A stretch of 64,000 nucleotides of DNA. It comes from M3007 sp964484205 (GTDB lineage: Bacteria > Bacteroidota > Bacteroidia > Chitinophagales > Saprospiraceae). Numbering within the stretch: position 1 is the first letter of the stretch; each line of letters starts with the position of its first letter. The notes below the pieces were generated by a model. It was given only the letters and a program-made list of their open reading frames with translations, was not told the DNA's origin and did no database searches. The translations under genes and the position numbers were made by a program. Shown here piece by piece: positions 47,709 through 55,627 of the stretch. The stretch covers positions 1-64,000 of the forward strand of contig CAZAEZ010000002.1 of assembly GCA_964484205.1 (NCBI GenBank), read 5' to 3'.

Positions 47709-47876
47709 GAGTCATCCCGAATTTTTGAACTGACTTCAGAGAAGTCAAATATTTGTAGATCAATGATTTAATGAAACGCGGCGACCTCGGAGAGGTCGAG
47801 TAACATGATGTTGATAAGTTTCTACAAATATTTGACCTCTCCGAGGTCAGTTTTACTTAAAAATTCGGGATGACTC
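47709..47876. repeat. inverted repeat with three mini-hairpins
   Basis: Outer arms GAGTCATCCCGAATTTTT (47709-47726) and its perfect complement (47859-47876) enclose inner arms TCAAATATTTGTAGA / TCTACAAATATTTGA. Three 17-nt palindromes (7-bp arms, 3-nt loop) lie inside: TGACTTC AGA GAAGTCA (47731), CGACCTC GGA GAGGTCG (47782) and TGACCTC TCC GAGGTCA (47833). Base changes between them are compensated in both arms. It fills the gap between two convergent genes. Confidence 0.85.
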
Positions 47877-47883
47877 ATGTTTA

Positions 47884-48192
47884 TTATGGCTTGACCAGTT
47901 TGGCCGCAACCTCTCCGGCCCGAAGCAGCAGTGGTTCGTTAAGCAGGTATTCGATAAATTTTCCCCGGCGTTGGGTATGCACCAGCCCGGCGTCGCGCAA
48001 AATGCGCAGGTGTTGGGAGGCCACCGACTGTTCAATTCCCATGTCGGTGTAGATCGTCTGAACAGATGCCGGTTGATGGGTCTGCAGCAGGTCGATCATA
48101 CGCAGGCGGAGGGGATGTGCCAGCGCACGCATTATGTCTGTGGCCGCGTTGAACTGTTCGGCGTTGAATTGGATGTGCTCGGGTTTAACCAT
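47884..48192 (-). CDS. ArsR family transcriptional regulator
   Basis: The 102-residue winged-helix protein has the ArsR core: ALAHPLRLRMIDLL, the recognition helix IEQSVASQHLRILRDAGLV and the wing RRGKFIEYLLN. No cysteine is present at all, so it is unlikely to sense thiophilic metals through the usual sites. It is about 40% similar by eye to the upstream ArsR (48371-48709). Inverted repeats at 48214-48238 and 48291-48325 lie upstream and may be operators. No target gene adjoins it. Confidence 0.85.
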   Translation of the reverse strand: MVKPEHIQFNAEQFNAATDIMRALAHPLRLRMIDLLQTHQPASVQTIYTDMGIEQSVASQHLRILRDAGLVHTQRRGKFIEYLLNEPLLLRAGEVAAKLVKP

Positions 48193-48213
48193 AGGGGGAC
48201 GGACGGATTAGCG

Positions 48214-48238
48214 GATGAAAGCAATGGACCCTTTCATC
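48214..48238 (-). promoter_or_regulatory. inverted repeat upstream of ArsR gene, candidate operator
   Basis: GATGAAAG (48214-48221) and CTTTCATC (48231-48238) form a perfect 8-bp inverted repeat, 22 bp before the regulator start. ArsR dimers bind such sites and commonly repress their own gene. Confidence 0.45.
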
Positions 48239-48290
48239 AGCAAATATGCATTTTTCTGCATTGTCACTTTCCGGCACCCCTAAAATAATA

Positions 48291-48325
48291 CTGCATGCAA
48301 CCAGCGTATCTGGTTTGCATGCAGC
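48291..48325. repeat. CTGCATGCAA inverted repeat
   Basis: CTGCATGCAACCAG and CTGGTTTGCATGCAG form 14-bp arms with a one-base bulge, separated by CGTAT. It lies between the two ArsR genes. It may be an operator, or a terminator of the upstream ArsR gene, but the following A/T stretch is not a pure T-run. Confidence 0.5.
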
Positions 48326-48370
48326 AAGGTGTGTAAGTACGATTGAAAAATTCGGATGAAGGAGATCTAA

Positions 48371-48709
48371 TCAAATAGCCAGTTCTTCCACAAGCCGGGA
48401 AATCTGGCTGAGTCGTTCGCTGTCCAGGGAATAATAAATGTACTTGCCCTGCCGGTCGGTTTTTACCACACCGGCTTTGCGCAAAATGGCCAGATGCTGG
48501 CTCGCCACACTTTGTTCCAGGCGAAGTTTGATATAAATATCGGTGACCGTCATTCGCTGGTTTTCTTCCAGCAAGTCGATCATGCGTTGCCGTAATTTGT
48601 GGTTTACGGCACGCAAAACCAGCACTGCTTTGCGCAATTCACTGTAGTCGAGCGGAACGTCTTGTTGGCCCCCTTTCAAGACGACAGGCTCGCTCTTGGA
48701 TTTTCTCAT
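48371..48709 (-). CDS. ArsR family transcriptional regulator, second copy
   Basis: A 112-residue paralogue of the neighbouring regulator: AVNHKLRQRMIDLLEENQRM, LEQSVASQHLAILRKAGVVKT and a wing RQGKYIYYSLDSERL. No cysteine ligands. Upstream (48710-48888), facing words AAAAAACCATATG and CGTATGGTTTTTT form a long-spaced inverted repeat. It lies 179 bp downstream of tsaB on the same strand, with the other ArsR 178 bp after it. Their target is not visible here. Confidence 0.85.
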   Translation of the reverse strand: MRKSKSEPVVLKGGQQDVPLDYSELRKAVLVLRAVNHKLRQRMIDLLEENQRMTVTDIYIKLRLEQSVASQHLAILRKAGVVKTDRQGKYIYYSLDSERLSQISRLVEELAI

Positions 48710-48888
48710 AGAATTTGTTTTAAAATATCAAAAAACCATATGTCAAGGTACGATTATGTTTCCAAAACTGTGCCAGATCAACATGCCGCAACTCCGTATG
48801 GTTTTTTATTTTCAGATGTAAACACATTGATTTACAATGCTAAAATAGAGCAAAATTTTCTCAATTTGATATTTTTTATCATTTTTTC

Positions 48889-49674
48889 TCAAAATGCAGG
48901 CTTGTTGGGCGTGGTGATATTCGGGGCTTTCATATAAAAAGGTTCGAAATATGTTATGTTCTGAAAATCATTTTTTTGAAAAAAATGCTCCGCAAGGCCC
49001 GCTAAATAATTTGCCGAGCAATTTTTTACCGAACTAAAAACCATATTCTCAACGATACCGGCATCTACCATTTTTTTTGCGCCGTTTCCTGAAATAATGC
49101 ACACCGTTTCCGGTTTGTAATCCGAAATTCTGTTTATAAAATCCTTAAACAATTCGTGTTGCAAAATAAGGGGCTGTGCCGGCGCTAAAGTGCGTAGTTG
49201 ATCATCGTACACCGCCGTCCAAACTTCCTGCCGGCGGGCATCGAGCATGGGGATCGCCAGTACGGGTTGGGGGTTGCGGATTGCGGATTGCGGATTATTT
49301 CCGCTCGCAGGCATGGAAAGTTCCAGCCCACCAGATGCGCCCGATAATCCATAATCCGCCAGGCTGGCAGCAGCCAGGGCTTGCAGGGTATCCACCGTGA
49401 TGAGCGGCTTATCGAGGGCGAAACAAATTCCTTTGGCCGTCGATACGCCTACCCGCAGGGCTGTGTACGAGCCGGGGCCCCGGCTTACGGCCACCGCGTC
49501 GAGATCGGAAAGATTGAGGCCTGCCTGGCGGCAGCATTCGGCAATGAGAAGGGTAAGCCGTTCGGCGTGGCGAGCCTGGTCGGCATCTTCAGCCAGGGCA
49601 AGGGTACGGCCGTCGATTGCAATAGCAGCGCCACAAACCTCGGAGGCAGTTTCAATCAGAAGAATTTTGGCCAT
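48889..49674 (-). CDS. tsaB: tRNA t6A biosynthesis protein TsaB, with insertion
   Basis: TsaB is an inactive ASKHA-fold partner of TsaD in making N6-threonylcarbamoyladenosine at A37 of tRNAs reading ANN codons. The N-terminal half is conserved (ILLIETASEVCGAAI, VSRGPGSYTALRVGVSTAKG, ALDKPLITVDTLQALA). Residues about 106-134 (GLELSMPASGNNPQSAIRNPQ) are not part of the fold and come from GCGGATT word repeats with an inverted copy; the fold resumes at VLAIPMLDARRQEVW. At 261 residues it is longer than usual. The insertion is in frame. Confidence 0.9.
   Translation of the reverse strand: MAKILLIETASEVCGAAIAIDGRTLALAEDADQARHAERLTLLIAECCRQAGLNLSDLDAVAVSRGPGSYTALRVGVSTAKGICFALDKPLITVDTLQALAAASLADYGLSGASGGLELSMPASGNNPQSAIRNPQPVLAIPMLDARRQEVWTAVYDDQLRTLAPAQPLILQHELFKDFINRISDYKPETVCIISGNGAKKMVDAGIVENMVFSSVKNCSANYLAGLAEHFFQKNDFQNITYFEPFYMKAPNITTPNKPAF
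49275..49360. repeat. GCGGATT word repeats forming an inverted repeat in tsaB
   Basis: TGCGGATTGCGGATTGCGG (49275-49293) runs on to ATTAT, and the facing sequence ATAATCCATAATCCGCC lies at 49343-49359. The block sits between the two halves of TsaB and is translated in frame. It differs in sequence from the C/G-rich elements in the helicase and mutase, so it is an independent class. Confidence 0.65.
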
Positions 49675-49714
49675 GTTTACGGGCGTAAAGAAACGGTTTT
49701 TAGGCGGATTGGCT

Positions 49715-49879
49715 CTTAGGGGCCGGAGAAGAATAACTTCCCCATTTGATGCTAAGCTTTTGCCGCTAAACTTCGTTGCTCATCACTTGCGTAGCTGGGC
49801 TATGCGCGTTCTTCGTGCCTTGTCCAGCGACAAAATCTCCAGCCTGAAAAGAGGAACTTATTCTTCTCCGGCCCCTTAG
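49715..49879. mobile_element. about 165-bp MITE-like inverted repeat adjoining an OmpA-domain stop codon
   Basis: CTTAGGGGCCGGAGAAGAAT (49715-49734) and ATTCTTCTCCGGCCCCTTAG (49860-49879) are near-perfect inverted ends; the repeat continues inward with mismatches. The body contains GCGTAGCTGGGCTATGCGC, a small hairpin. The stop codon of the OmpA-domain gene (49876-49878) lies within the right end. No coding capacity. It fills the 200-bp gap to tsaB. Confidence 0.8.
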
Positions 49880-51069
49880 TCCAAAATAAGGCATTCCACG
49901 CGCCGGTTTTGTTGTCGCCCCGATTCCGTCGAATTTTCAGCCACCGGACGGGTCTCGCCGAACGCCTTCCAGTCCAGGCGGTTTTCCGGAATCCCTTTTT
50001 GACGCAAGTAATCAAAAACCGCCCGCGCACGCCGTGCAGACAGGTCCAGATTGTAATTTTCCGTGCCAACGTCGTCGGTATGTCCGGCAATGCCGATGCG
50101 GATGGCCGGGAATTTTACCATAAACCGGAATAGCTGATCTATCTCGCTATAGGCTGTTTCGCGCAAATCGGCTTTGCCGGAGTCGAACAGGACAGCGGCA
50201 CTGAAGTTTATCCTTTTTTGTGTCAGTAGGGTCTTTTCCAGGCTGGAAGGCGTTTCCGGAGTGCTCTCCGGCTCCGGCAGTTGTTCAACAACGATGTTGT
50301 CCAGACAGAGATAGCCGGCGCGTTTGATCCTGTCCAAAGGGCTGCCTGCTTTATTGTTTTGCTCCGCAATACTGCTGTCCCGTGCCGGATTGAGATTGGT
50401 GGGGGTTTGGCTGTCGGGGAAAAAGTTGCCGATAAGAAAAAACTGAAATGCCCGGTCGGGTACGAATGTGGCGGATACCTTCTGCCACGCTCCGTTGGTG
50501 CTGATCACCTCGTTGAAATTGATCTGGGGCGGTGTATTTTTTTCCTGTAAAAAACGGGGCAGTGCGACATGGTCCTCCAGCGGTTGCGTTAAAAAATAAA
50601 CGCCGAGATTTCCTGCTTTTACCGCTTCGACGGGGGTGTTGGATGCATAAACAGTTTGCATGTGTTCGCGCATGATCGCCGAGTCTTCCCGCACCCAAAT
50701 TTCCACCCGGTACCGCGCGCCGGGCCGCAATGGTTGGCGCAATTGTCCCTGGATCACTTCGTGGTAATCATAGCGCTGGCCAATGTCGGCAGCGGGAAGA
50801 AAATGGATCAGGCCGGCACAATAATTCCCGGCCCGGCTTTGAGCCAACCAGGAACACCCCGTGTCAACCCGATGCAGGTCAGGCGTAAGCGCGTCCAAAG
50901 TAGTCCAGTACTCCACCGAGGCATTAAATTCAGCGGATGACTGCATGAACCGGCAACTCACCGGGGAAGCAGGCGGCTTCAGTTGTTCAAAACCTGGGTT
51001 GAGGACCAGGTTTTGCCCTTGCAGCAAGTTGGTAAAAAGGAAAATCAGAAAGTAAAAACGTCGGACCAC
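49876..51069 (-). CDS. exported OmpA-domain protein
   Basis: The GTG at 51069 begins a signal peptide (VVRRFYFLIFLFTNLLQGQ) 17 bp after the mnmA stop; the only upstream ATGs lie inside mnmA in another frame, so the GTG is preferred (397 residues). The first 280 residues resemble a carbohydrate-binding-like beta-sandwich (NLVLNPGFEQL, YRVEIWVREDSA). The C-terminal 110 residues are a full OmpA domain that binds peptidoglycan: INFSAAVLFDSGKADL, IGIAGHTDDVGTENYNLDLSARRARAVFDYL, NRRVECLILD. The stop codon is supplied by the repeat element. Confidence 0.82.
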   Translation of the reverse strand: MVRRFYFLIFLFTNLLQGQNLVLNPGFEQLKPPASPVSCRFMQSSAEFNASVEYWTTLDALTPDLHRVDTGCSWLAQSRAGNYCAGLIHFLPAADIGQRYDYHEVIQGQLRQPLRPGARYRVEIWVREDSAIMREHMQTVYASNTPVEAVKAGNLGVYFLTQPLEDHVALPRFLQEKNTPPQINFNEVISTNGAWQKVSATFVPDRAFQFFLIGNFFPDSQTPTNLNPARDSSIAEQNNKAGSPLDRIKRAGYLCLDNIVVEQLPEPESTPETPSSLEKTLLTQKRINFSAAVLFDSGKADLRETAYSEIDQLFRFMVKFPAIRIGIAGHTDDVGTENYNLDLSARRARAVFDYLRQKGIPENRLDWKAFGETRPVAENSTESGRQQNRRVECLILD

Positions 51070-51085
51070 GATAGGCGTGCTGGCA

Positions 51086-52195
51086 TTAGTTTTCCATGGA
51101 CAAATTCCCTTGAATAATGCCGCCGCCGACGACATCGTCGCCTTCATAAAAGACGGCGCTCTGGCCGGGCGCGATACCTTTCACATTGGCATGAAACTGA
51201 ACATCCACAGCGTTGCCGACCGGCAACAGAGTGCTGAGCGTACCGCCGTCGCGATAACGCACTTTGGTTACGGCTTCAAGCCCCGCATCGGGCAGGTTGC
51301 CGTATTTCATCAGGTTGACTTTGCCGACGAGCATGCCGTTGCGGATCAGGTCGTCTTCGCGGCCCAGGACCACGGTGTTGGTTTCCGGCTGGATTTCGGT
51401 TACAAACATCGGTTCGCCCAGCGCAATGCCCAGGCCCTTGCGTTGCCCAATCGTATAAAACGGGTAGCCCTGATGTTGCCCCAGCACCTTGCCCTGGGAA
51501 TCGACAAAGTTGCCGCCGGCTACTTTTTCTTCCAGGCCTTCTACGTGGCGTTTCAGAAAACCCCGGTAATCGTTGTCGGGCACGAAGCAGATTTCGTAGC
51601 TCTCGGCTTTTTTACTCAGTTCGTCCCAGCCGCGTTCGGCGGCCATTTGCCGCACTTCGGGTTTGGTGAAATTGCCAAGCGGCATGCGCGTGCGGTTCAG
51701 GCACTCCTGGCTGAGCCCCCAGAGCACATACGATTGGTCTTTCTGGCGGTCGCGGGCGCGGGTGATGTATTTCCGGCCGTCAAGTTCGTTGATGATGCCG
51801 TAGTGCCCGGTGGCGATGAATTCGCAGTCGAGCAAATCCGCCCGGCGCAGCAGGCTGTTCCACTTAATGTGGGTATTGCAGAGCACGCAGGGGTTGGGGG
51901 TGCGCCCGGCCATGTATTCGTTCACAAAATCATCGATCACGTAGTCGCCGAATTCTTCCCGGATATCCACGATGAAATGATGGAAGCCGAGTTTGACGGC
52001 TACCTGCCGGGCATCGTTGATGCTGTCGAGGGAGCAGCAGCCCGTTTCTTTTTTGGAACCGCCGGAGGTGGCGTAATCCCAGGTTTTCATGGTGACACCA
52101 ATAACCTCCCAACCTTCCTCGTGCAGGAGGACGGCCGTAATGGTGCTATCGATGCCGCCAGACATGGCGACGAGGGCTTTGCCGCGCTTTGACAT
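51086..52195 (-). CDS. mnmA: tRNA 2-thiouridine(34) synthase MnmA
   Basis: MnmA adds sulfur to U34 of Lys, Glu and Gln tRNAs. The ATP PP-loop SGGIDST (about residues 12-18), the catalytic cysteine in NPCVLCN and the second in EICFVPDNDY, the tRNA-contact TGHYG and the C-terminal beta-barrel (AVFYEGDDVVGGGII) are all present in 369 residues. The ATG at 52195 is preferred: 52216 lies in the flank of the repeat element and gives a non-conserved MVKKQKH. Seventeen bp separate it from the OmpA-domain gene. Confidence 0.95.
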   Translation of the reverse strand: MSKRGKALVAMSGGIDSTITAVLLHEEGWEVIGVTMKTWDYATSGGSKKETGCCSLDSINDARQVAVKLGFHHFIVDIREEFGDYVIDDFVNEYMAGRTPNPCVLCNTHIKWNSLLRRADLLDCEFIATGHYGIINELDGRKYITRARDRQKDQSYVLWGLSQECLNRTRMPLGNFTKPEVRQMAAERGWDELSKKAESYEICFVPDNDYRGFLKRHVEGLEEKVAGGNFVDSQGKVLGQHQGYPFYTIGQRKGLGIALGEPMFVTEIQPETNTVVLGREDDLIRNGMLVGKVNLMKYGNLPDAGLEAVTKVRYRDGGTLSTLLPVGNAVDVQFHANVKGIAPGQSAVFYEGDDVVGGGIIQGNLSMEN

Positions 52196-52211
52196 ATGTT
52201 TTTGTTTTTTT

Positions 52212-52287
52212 ACCACGGAGGCACGCAGGACACGGAGTATTACCCATTCAACCTGGCAAGTCTCCGTGTTCTACGTGCCTCCGTGGT
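52212..52287. repeat. diverged CACGGAG long hairpin
   Basis: Arms ACCACGGAGGCACGCAGG (from 52212) and CCTCCGTGGT (to 52287) enclose a 24-nt loop. It lies between two minus-strand genes and is the most diverged of the five copies (two arm mismatches; longer loop). Flanking T-runs are present on both sides. Confidence 0.7.
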
Positions 52288-52333
52288 GCATTGTTTTTTT
52301 GTAAACAACAACCGGGTACGCACAGTTCAACGG

Positions 52334-53506
52334 TTATTTTTCTTCCAGACCCTGCAAGAAGAAATCTACCTTCCCGTCCATGCCCTTGTTTTCACTTTTA
52401 GCCGCTTCCCGGGCCTTTTGCGCGGCAGCGCGGGCCTTTTCCTGTTCGCCCTGGCGTTTGTACACTTCGGCCAGTGTCAGGTAATATTCGGATAGTCCGC
52501 CATTTTCGGCTGCTGTTTTGGCCCATTTCTCGGCTTGTTTCAGCACCTGGGATTCTTTCGGAAACGCACGCAGCATTTTGACTACCAGGTCGTGCAGGAG
52601 CGCGGCGTTGTTTTTAACTTCTTTTTTCTGGTAATTCTGTACGGTTTTCAGGTATTTTTTGGGGTCGTTGGTGGTGGCGTAAAAATTCATTTCCGCCTCT
52701 GCGGCAAACCCCGCGGCGCGTTCGGGAAGCCCCGCTTCCATCTTGGTTTTGGCTTCTTCCAGCAGGCGTTCGCTGCGAAACTCCACGGCTTTTTTAACCG
52801 TGTTCTGACAGGCCAGGCTGATCCGCGTTTCCACGGCTTCGTTGCCCTCAAGCGCCGCAATTTTTGCGCGGTGTTCCAGCAGCAGATCAAAAACCCGGCT
52901 GTCGGCTTCGATGGCGCCTTCGAGGATAAACCGGAGGTTCAGGGAAGTCGTGAGGTCAGACTGCGTGCTCAGGTAGTCGTTCGTAATTTTTAGCGAGGGC
53001 TTGTTGGCGCGGTTCAATGCGCGTACGTAACCGAGCAGGAATTCCGGATCGCGGTTTCCATCTGCGTATTCTTTTTCAAAATCTTTCGAGGTGTCCGTTT
53101 TGCCGCCGGCTTTTTGGCCGAAGGCAATCAGCGCGTCGGCGTTCATGGCGCCGACCTGCTTGAGCACTACTTTGCCCTCGGCGTCGAGAATCATCAGGGT
53201 GGGGTATGCCCGCACGGGGTATTGCCCGGCAAACGCACTGTTTTCCGGCTTTTCCATGTCAATTTTCAGGTTGATAAAATTGGCATTGAAGTAGTCGCCC
53301 ACTTTGGAGTCGGGGAACACCTGGGCAGCCATGCGTTTGCAGGGGCCACACCAGGCGGCAAAGGCATCTACAAAAATCAGCTTTTGTTCGGCTTTGGCTT
53401 TTTCCTGCGCTTCAGCCCAGGTTCCGTGAAAAAAATCGATACCCTGGGCCGGCAAAATGGCGGAACAGCACAGGGCCAGCAAGGTGGCGAGCATGTATTT
53501 ATTCAT
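52334..53506 (-). CDS. secreted thioredoxin family protein with helical repeat domain
   Basis: The 390-residue protein has a signal peptide (MLATLLALCCSAILPAQG), a DsbD-gamma/thioredoxin-like domain with redox motif CGPC (DAFAAWCGPCKRMAAQVF, about residue 53) and cis-Pro (RAYPTLMIL), then about 240 residues of TPR-like helices. It probably reduces or oxidises disulfides in the periplasm. Promoter-like TATTTTTG lies upstream. Confidence 0.88.
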   Translation of the reverse strand: MNKYMLATLLALCCSAILPAQGIDFFHGTWAEAQEKAKAEQKLIFVDAFAAWCGPCKRMAAQVFPDSKVGDYFNANFINLKIDMEKPENSAFAGQYPVRAYPTLMILDAEGKVVLKQVGAMNADALIAFGQKAGGKTDTSKDFEKEYADGNRDPEFLLGYVRALNRANKPSLKITNDYLSTQSDLTTSLNLRFILEGAIEADSRVFDLLLEHRAKIAALEGNEAVETRISLACQNTVKKAVEFRSERLLEEAKTKMEAGLPERAAGFAAEAEMNFYATTNDPKKYLKTVQNYQKKEVKNNAALLHDLVVKMLRAFPKESQVLKQAEKWAKTAAENGGLSEYYLTLAEVYKRQGEQEKARAAAQKAREAAKSENKGMDGKVDFFLQGLEEK

Positions 53507-53537
53507 GAGCGGGACAATTTTTTAGTTAAAACGGCTG

Positions 53538-53545
53538 CAAAAATA
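53538..53545 (-). promoter_or_regulatory. Bacteroidota -7 promoter motif
   Basis: On the minus strand TATTTTTG (53545 to 53538) matches TAnnTTTG, 32 bp before the thioredoxin gene start. Confidence 0.45.
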
Positions 53546-53591
53546 CGGGAAAATAAACGTTCGGGTGGACCCATAAGTTGCAAACGGCGGG

Positions 53592-54317
53592 TTAATGGTC
53601 CAATACCATTTCCAAAACCGCCGGTGTGTTTATTTCCGAAAAACCCGGCACATGGAGCTGGTAAAACTGCAACAGCCCGCGCAACAGCGCCTTGCGTTCG
53701 GGGCGGCTGAGCGCTACTTCGTGACATTGTGCCAGCGGACTGTTGAGCAAGTCGAGCAGGGGCATTGCTTGTTCGGGCTGTAAGTACAGCGTGTGCGGCG
53801 GTGCTTCCGCCAAAAAAACACCCTCCTGCAGGTCGAAAAATACCGGGCCGGTTGCATCGCCTTGCGGTTGGAAGCCCAAAAAGCCGGACAAATGCAGCAA
53901 AAAATGCAAATGCAGGTTGGCAATGGGGTGGGCCGTGCTGTCGAGCCAATGCAACTGATCGAGTAAAAAATCGAACAGTTCGGGGTTTTCTTCTCCCGCG
54001 TGGATGCTTTTCTGGCAAATTTCAGCCATGAACAGCGCGATGGCGCCCCGTTTAATATCGAAAGGGATTTGTTGGAAAATTTCACCGGCGCGCATCTCCT
54101 TCAGGCGGTTCAAGTGCCCGTCGGCGTCGCGGAAATAGGCAACCAGGTCGACCACCATCATCGGCTGGAACAAACTGAACGGCATGCGCGATTTAGCGGT
54201 GCGCACGCTTCCCCCGATAAATGACCGGAGGCCTTTGTCTTCGGTGAAAATGTCGGCAATCACGCTGGTTTCACCGTATTTGATGCTGCGAAAGATGATG
54301 CCGCGGGTGTGGAGCAT
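53592..54317 (-). CDS. recO: DNA repair protein RecO
   Basis: RecO loads RecA during recombination repair. The N-terminal OB-fold is clear (TRGIIFRSIKYGETSVIADIFTEDKGLRSFIGGSVR), followed by the helical domain (LFMAEICQKSIHAGEENPELF, LLHLSGFLGFQP). Length (241 residues) fits Bacteroidota RecO. The zinc-finger cysteines seen in some homologues are absent. It stands alone with short spacers on both sides. Confidence 0.93.
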   Translation of the reverse strand: MLHTRGIIFRSIKYGETSVIADIFTEDKGLRSFIGGSVRTAKSRMPFSLFQPMMVVDLVAYFRDADGHLNRLKEMRAGEIFQQIPFDIKRGAIALFMAEICQKSIHAGEENPELFDFLLDQLHWLDSTAHPIANLHLHFLLHLSGFLGFQPQGDATGPVFFDLQEGVFLAEAPPHTLYLQPEQAMPLLDLLNSPLAQCHEVALSRPERKALLRGLLQFYQLHVPGFSEINTPAVLEMVLDH

Positions 54318-54447
54318 TTTTAAAAAAGATTTTCGATTTGGGATTTACGAATTACGATTTGGGCAATCCTGGATGGGTTAGAATTATCCCACTTTAAAAA
54401 ACTGAAAAACTGTAAATTTTGCCCCCTAGGCTAGTCTTTGTAGATAA
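54318..54447. other. intergenic region with ATTTACGAATTACGATTTGGG words
   Basis: The 130-bp gap contains GATTTGGGATTTACG next to AATTACGATTTGGG, a word repeat of the kind seen elsewhere in this window (GCGGATT, CGGAGTAC, ATCTGCG). No gene or terminator is evident. Confidence 0.45.
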
Positions 54448-55269
54448 TTATTTAAAAATCCGGTCAAACCGCGCAGCCAGCTCAGGCAATACGACGCGGA
54501 ATTGTTCCGGAAAAATAAAATAATGGTGCATCGCGACGGGCAGCGCCGGCAAATCGCTCAGGCCGACAACCGACTCGACATGCTGCCGCGACATCTGGCT
54601 GCTGACCTGGAGTTTTTCCCAAATGGCATCGTCGGTCAGGTCGGGCCAGTCAAGTTGTGGGTTCAGGAGCACAAACGCTTTGGCATATTCGTGCATGCCG
54701 ACATTGTAATACTTGGCCGGTTCGATGTAGGCCAGCATGAGCTGCTGGGCCGAAAACAGCAGACAGCTGTCGGCCTCATACAGTTCGGAAGCATGCACGA
54801 AATCGTATTCCGGCGTAGGGAACGGGTAGGGGTAGACAATTACCTTTTCAAATTTTTCAAACAAAAAATCGGGCCGGTTAAACGTCAGCGTCACCGCTTG
54901 GGTTGCGAGGGCCAGCTGTACATCCAGCGGTACCGTTTCGTCGGGCCAGGCCATTGGCGTCCAGTCGGTTGCCATCATAAAAAGTGCGGTTCGGTCGCGA
55001 AAACGCTGCTTGTCCGCTTTTTTCAGGCCCTGGTAAAACACCGTACTGCGCTCCAGCAATTCCTGCAGGCCGGCGGGCAGTGCGGGTGGGCGCCGGCTGT
55101 ACCACCACCAGTTCAATTGCGGGCTGAACACGTAAATCAAAGTGGCCATCACCACAAACGGAATGATCCAGGGGGCCAGGTAGCTGTCCTTCGTCCAGGT
55201 CAGGTAAAGGAAAAAAAGCGCGCCGCCGACAAAGGGGGCTGCAAGGATGTTGGCAAATTTTTGACGCAT
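54448..55269 (-). CDS. MtfA-like (M90) peptidase-family protein, probably inactive
   Basis: The 273-residue protein has two N-terminal membrane helices (about residues 5-22 and 32-50), then the cytoplasmic MtfA-type sequence (FYQGLKKADKQRFRDRTALFM, PDFLFEKFEKVIVYPYPF). The zinc motif region reads GMHEYAKAF: family members have HEFAH, so the second histidine is lysine here. The residue pattern suggests loss of peptidase activity, though a changed metal site is possible. The ATG at 55269 lies 8 bp from a promoter motif; an upstream in-frame ATG at 55353 is disfavoured. Confidence 0.7.
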   Translation of the reverse strand: MRQKFANILAAPFVGGALFFLYLTWTKDSYLAPWIIPFVVMATLIYVFSPQLNWWWYSRRPPALPAGLQELLERSTVFYQGLKKADKQRFRDRTALFMMATDWTPMAWPDETVPLDVQLALATQAVTLTFNRPDFLFEKFEKVIVYPYPFPTPEYDFVHASELYEADSCLLFSAQQLMLAYIEPAKYYNVGMHEYAKAFVLLNPQLDWPDLTDDAIWEKLQVSSQMSRQHVESVVGLSDLPALPVAMHHYFIFPEQFRVVLPELAARFDRIFK

Positions 55270-55276
55270 AACCGGA

Positions 55277-55284
55277 CAAAAATA
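55277..55284 (-). promoter_or_regulatory. Bacteroidota -7 promoter motif
   Basis: TATTTTTG on the minus strand (55284 to 55277) fits TAnnTTTG and is only 8 bp before the ATG at 55269. The message would be almost leaderless. Confidence 0.5.
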
Positions 55285-55370
55285 CGGTACCGGGGAGCGA
55301 TTTCGGCGGCCGTTTAATTTTTGTCTGTAAAAAATTGTGTGGAATGCTTTCAATTTGAAATTGCTCCGTT

Positions 55371-55378
55371 TACCTTTG
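55371..55378 (+). promoter_or_regulatory. promoter motif for tRNA-Phe
   Basis: TACCTTTG fits TAnnTTTG, 22 bp before the first base of the tRNA. Confidence 0.5.
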
Positions 55379-55399
55379 CACCCGCTTTTTCAGCAGGCT

Positions 55400-55472
<73 letters not shown>

Positions 55473-55477
55473 CTGAA

Positions 55478-55509
55478 AGTCCCGCAGATGTTTTCTGTGG
55501 GGCTTTTTT
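55478..55509 (+). terminator. Rho-independent terminator after tRNA-Phe
   Basis: AGTCCCGCAG pairs with CTGTGGGGCT (two G-U pairs), loop ATGTTTT, followed by T6. Confidence 0.75.
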
Positions 55510-55553
55510 GTTTTGATCCGGTCGCTTGCAAATCCCGGAAAAATTGGAATCGC

Positions 55554-55561
55554 TACTTTCG
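55554..55561 (+). promoter_or_regulatory. promoter-like motif upstream of lpxK
   Basis: TACTTTCG differs from TAnnTTTG at one position, 66 bp before the lpxK ATG at 55628. Confidence 0.35.
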
Positions 55562-55627
55562 CCATCGAAACCATTTGCTCCGCTACTCGTTTACATCCTT
55601 TCACGCGCCACTCCGCACAAGAAAATA

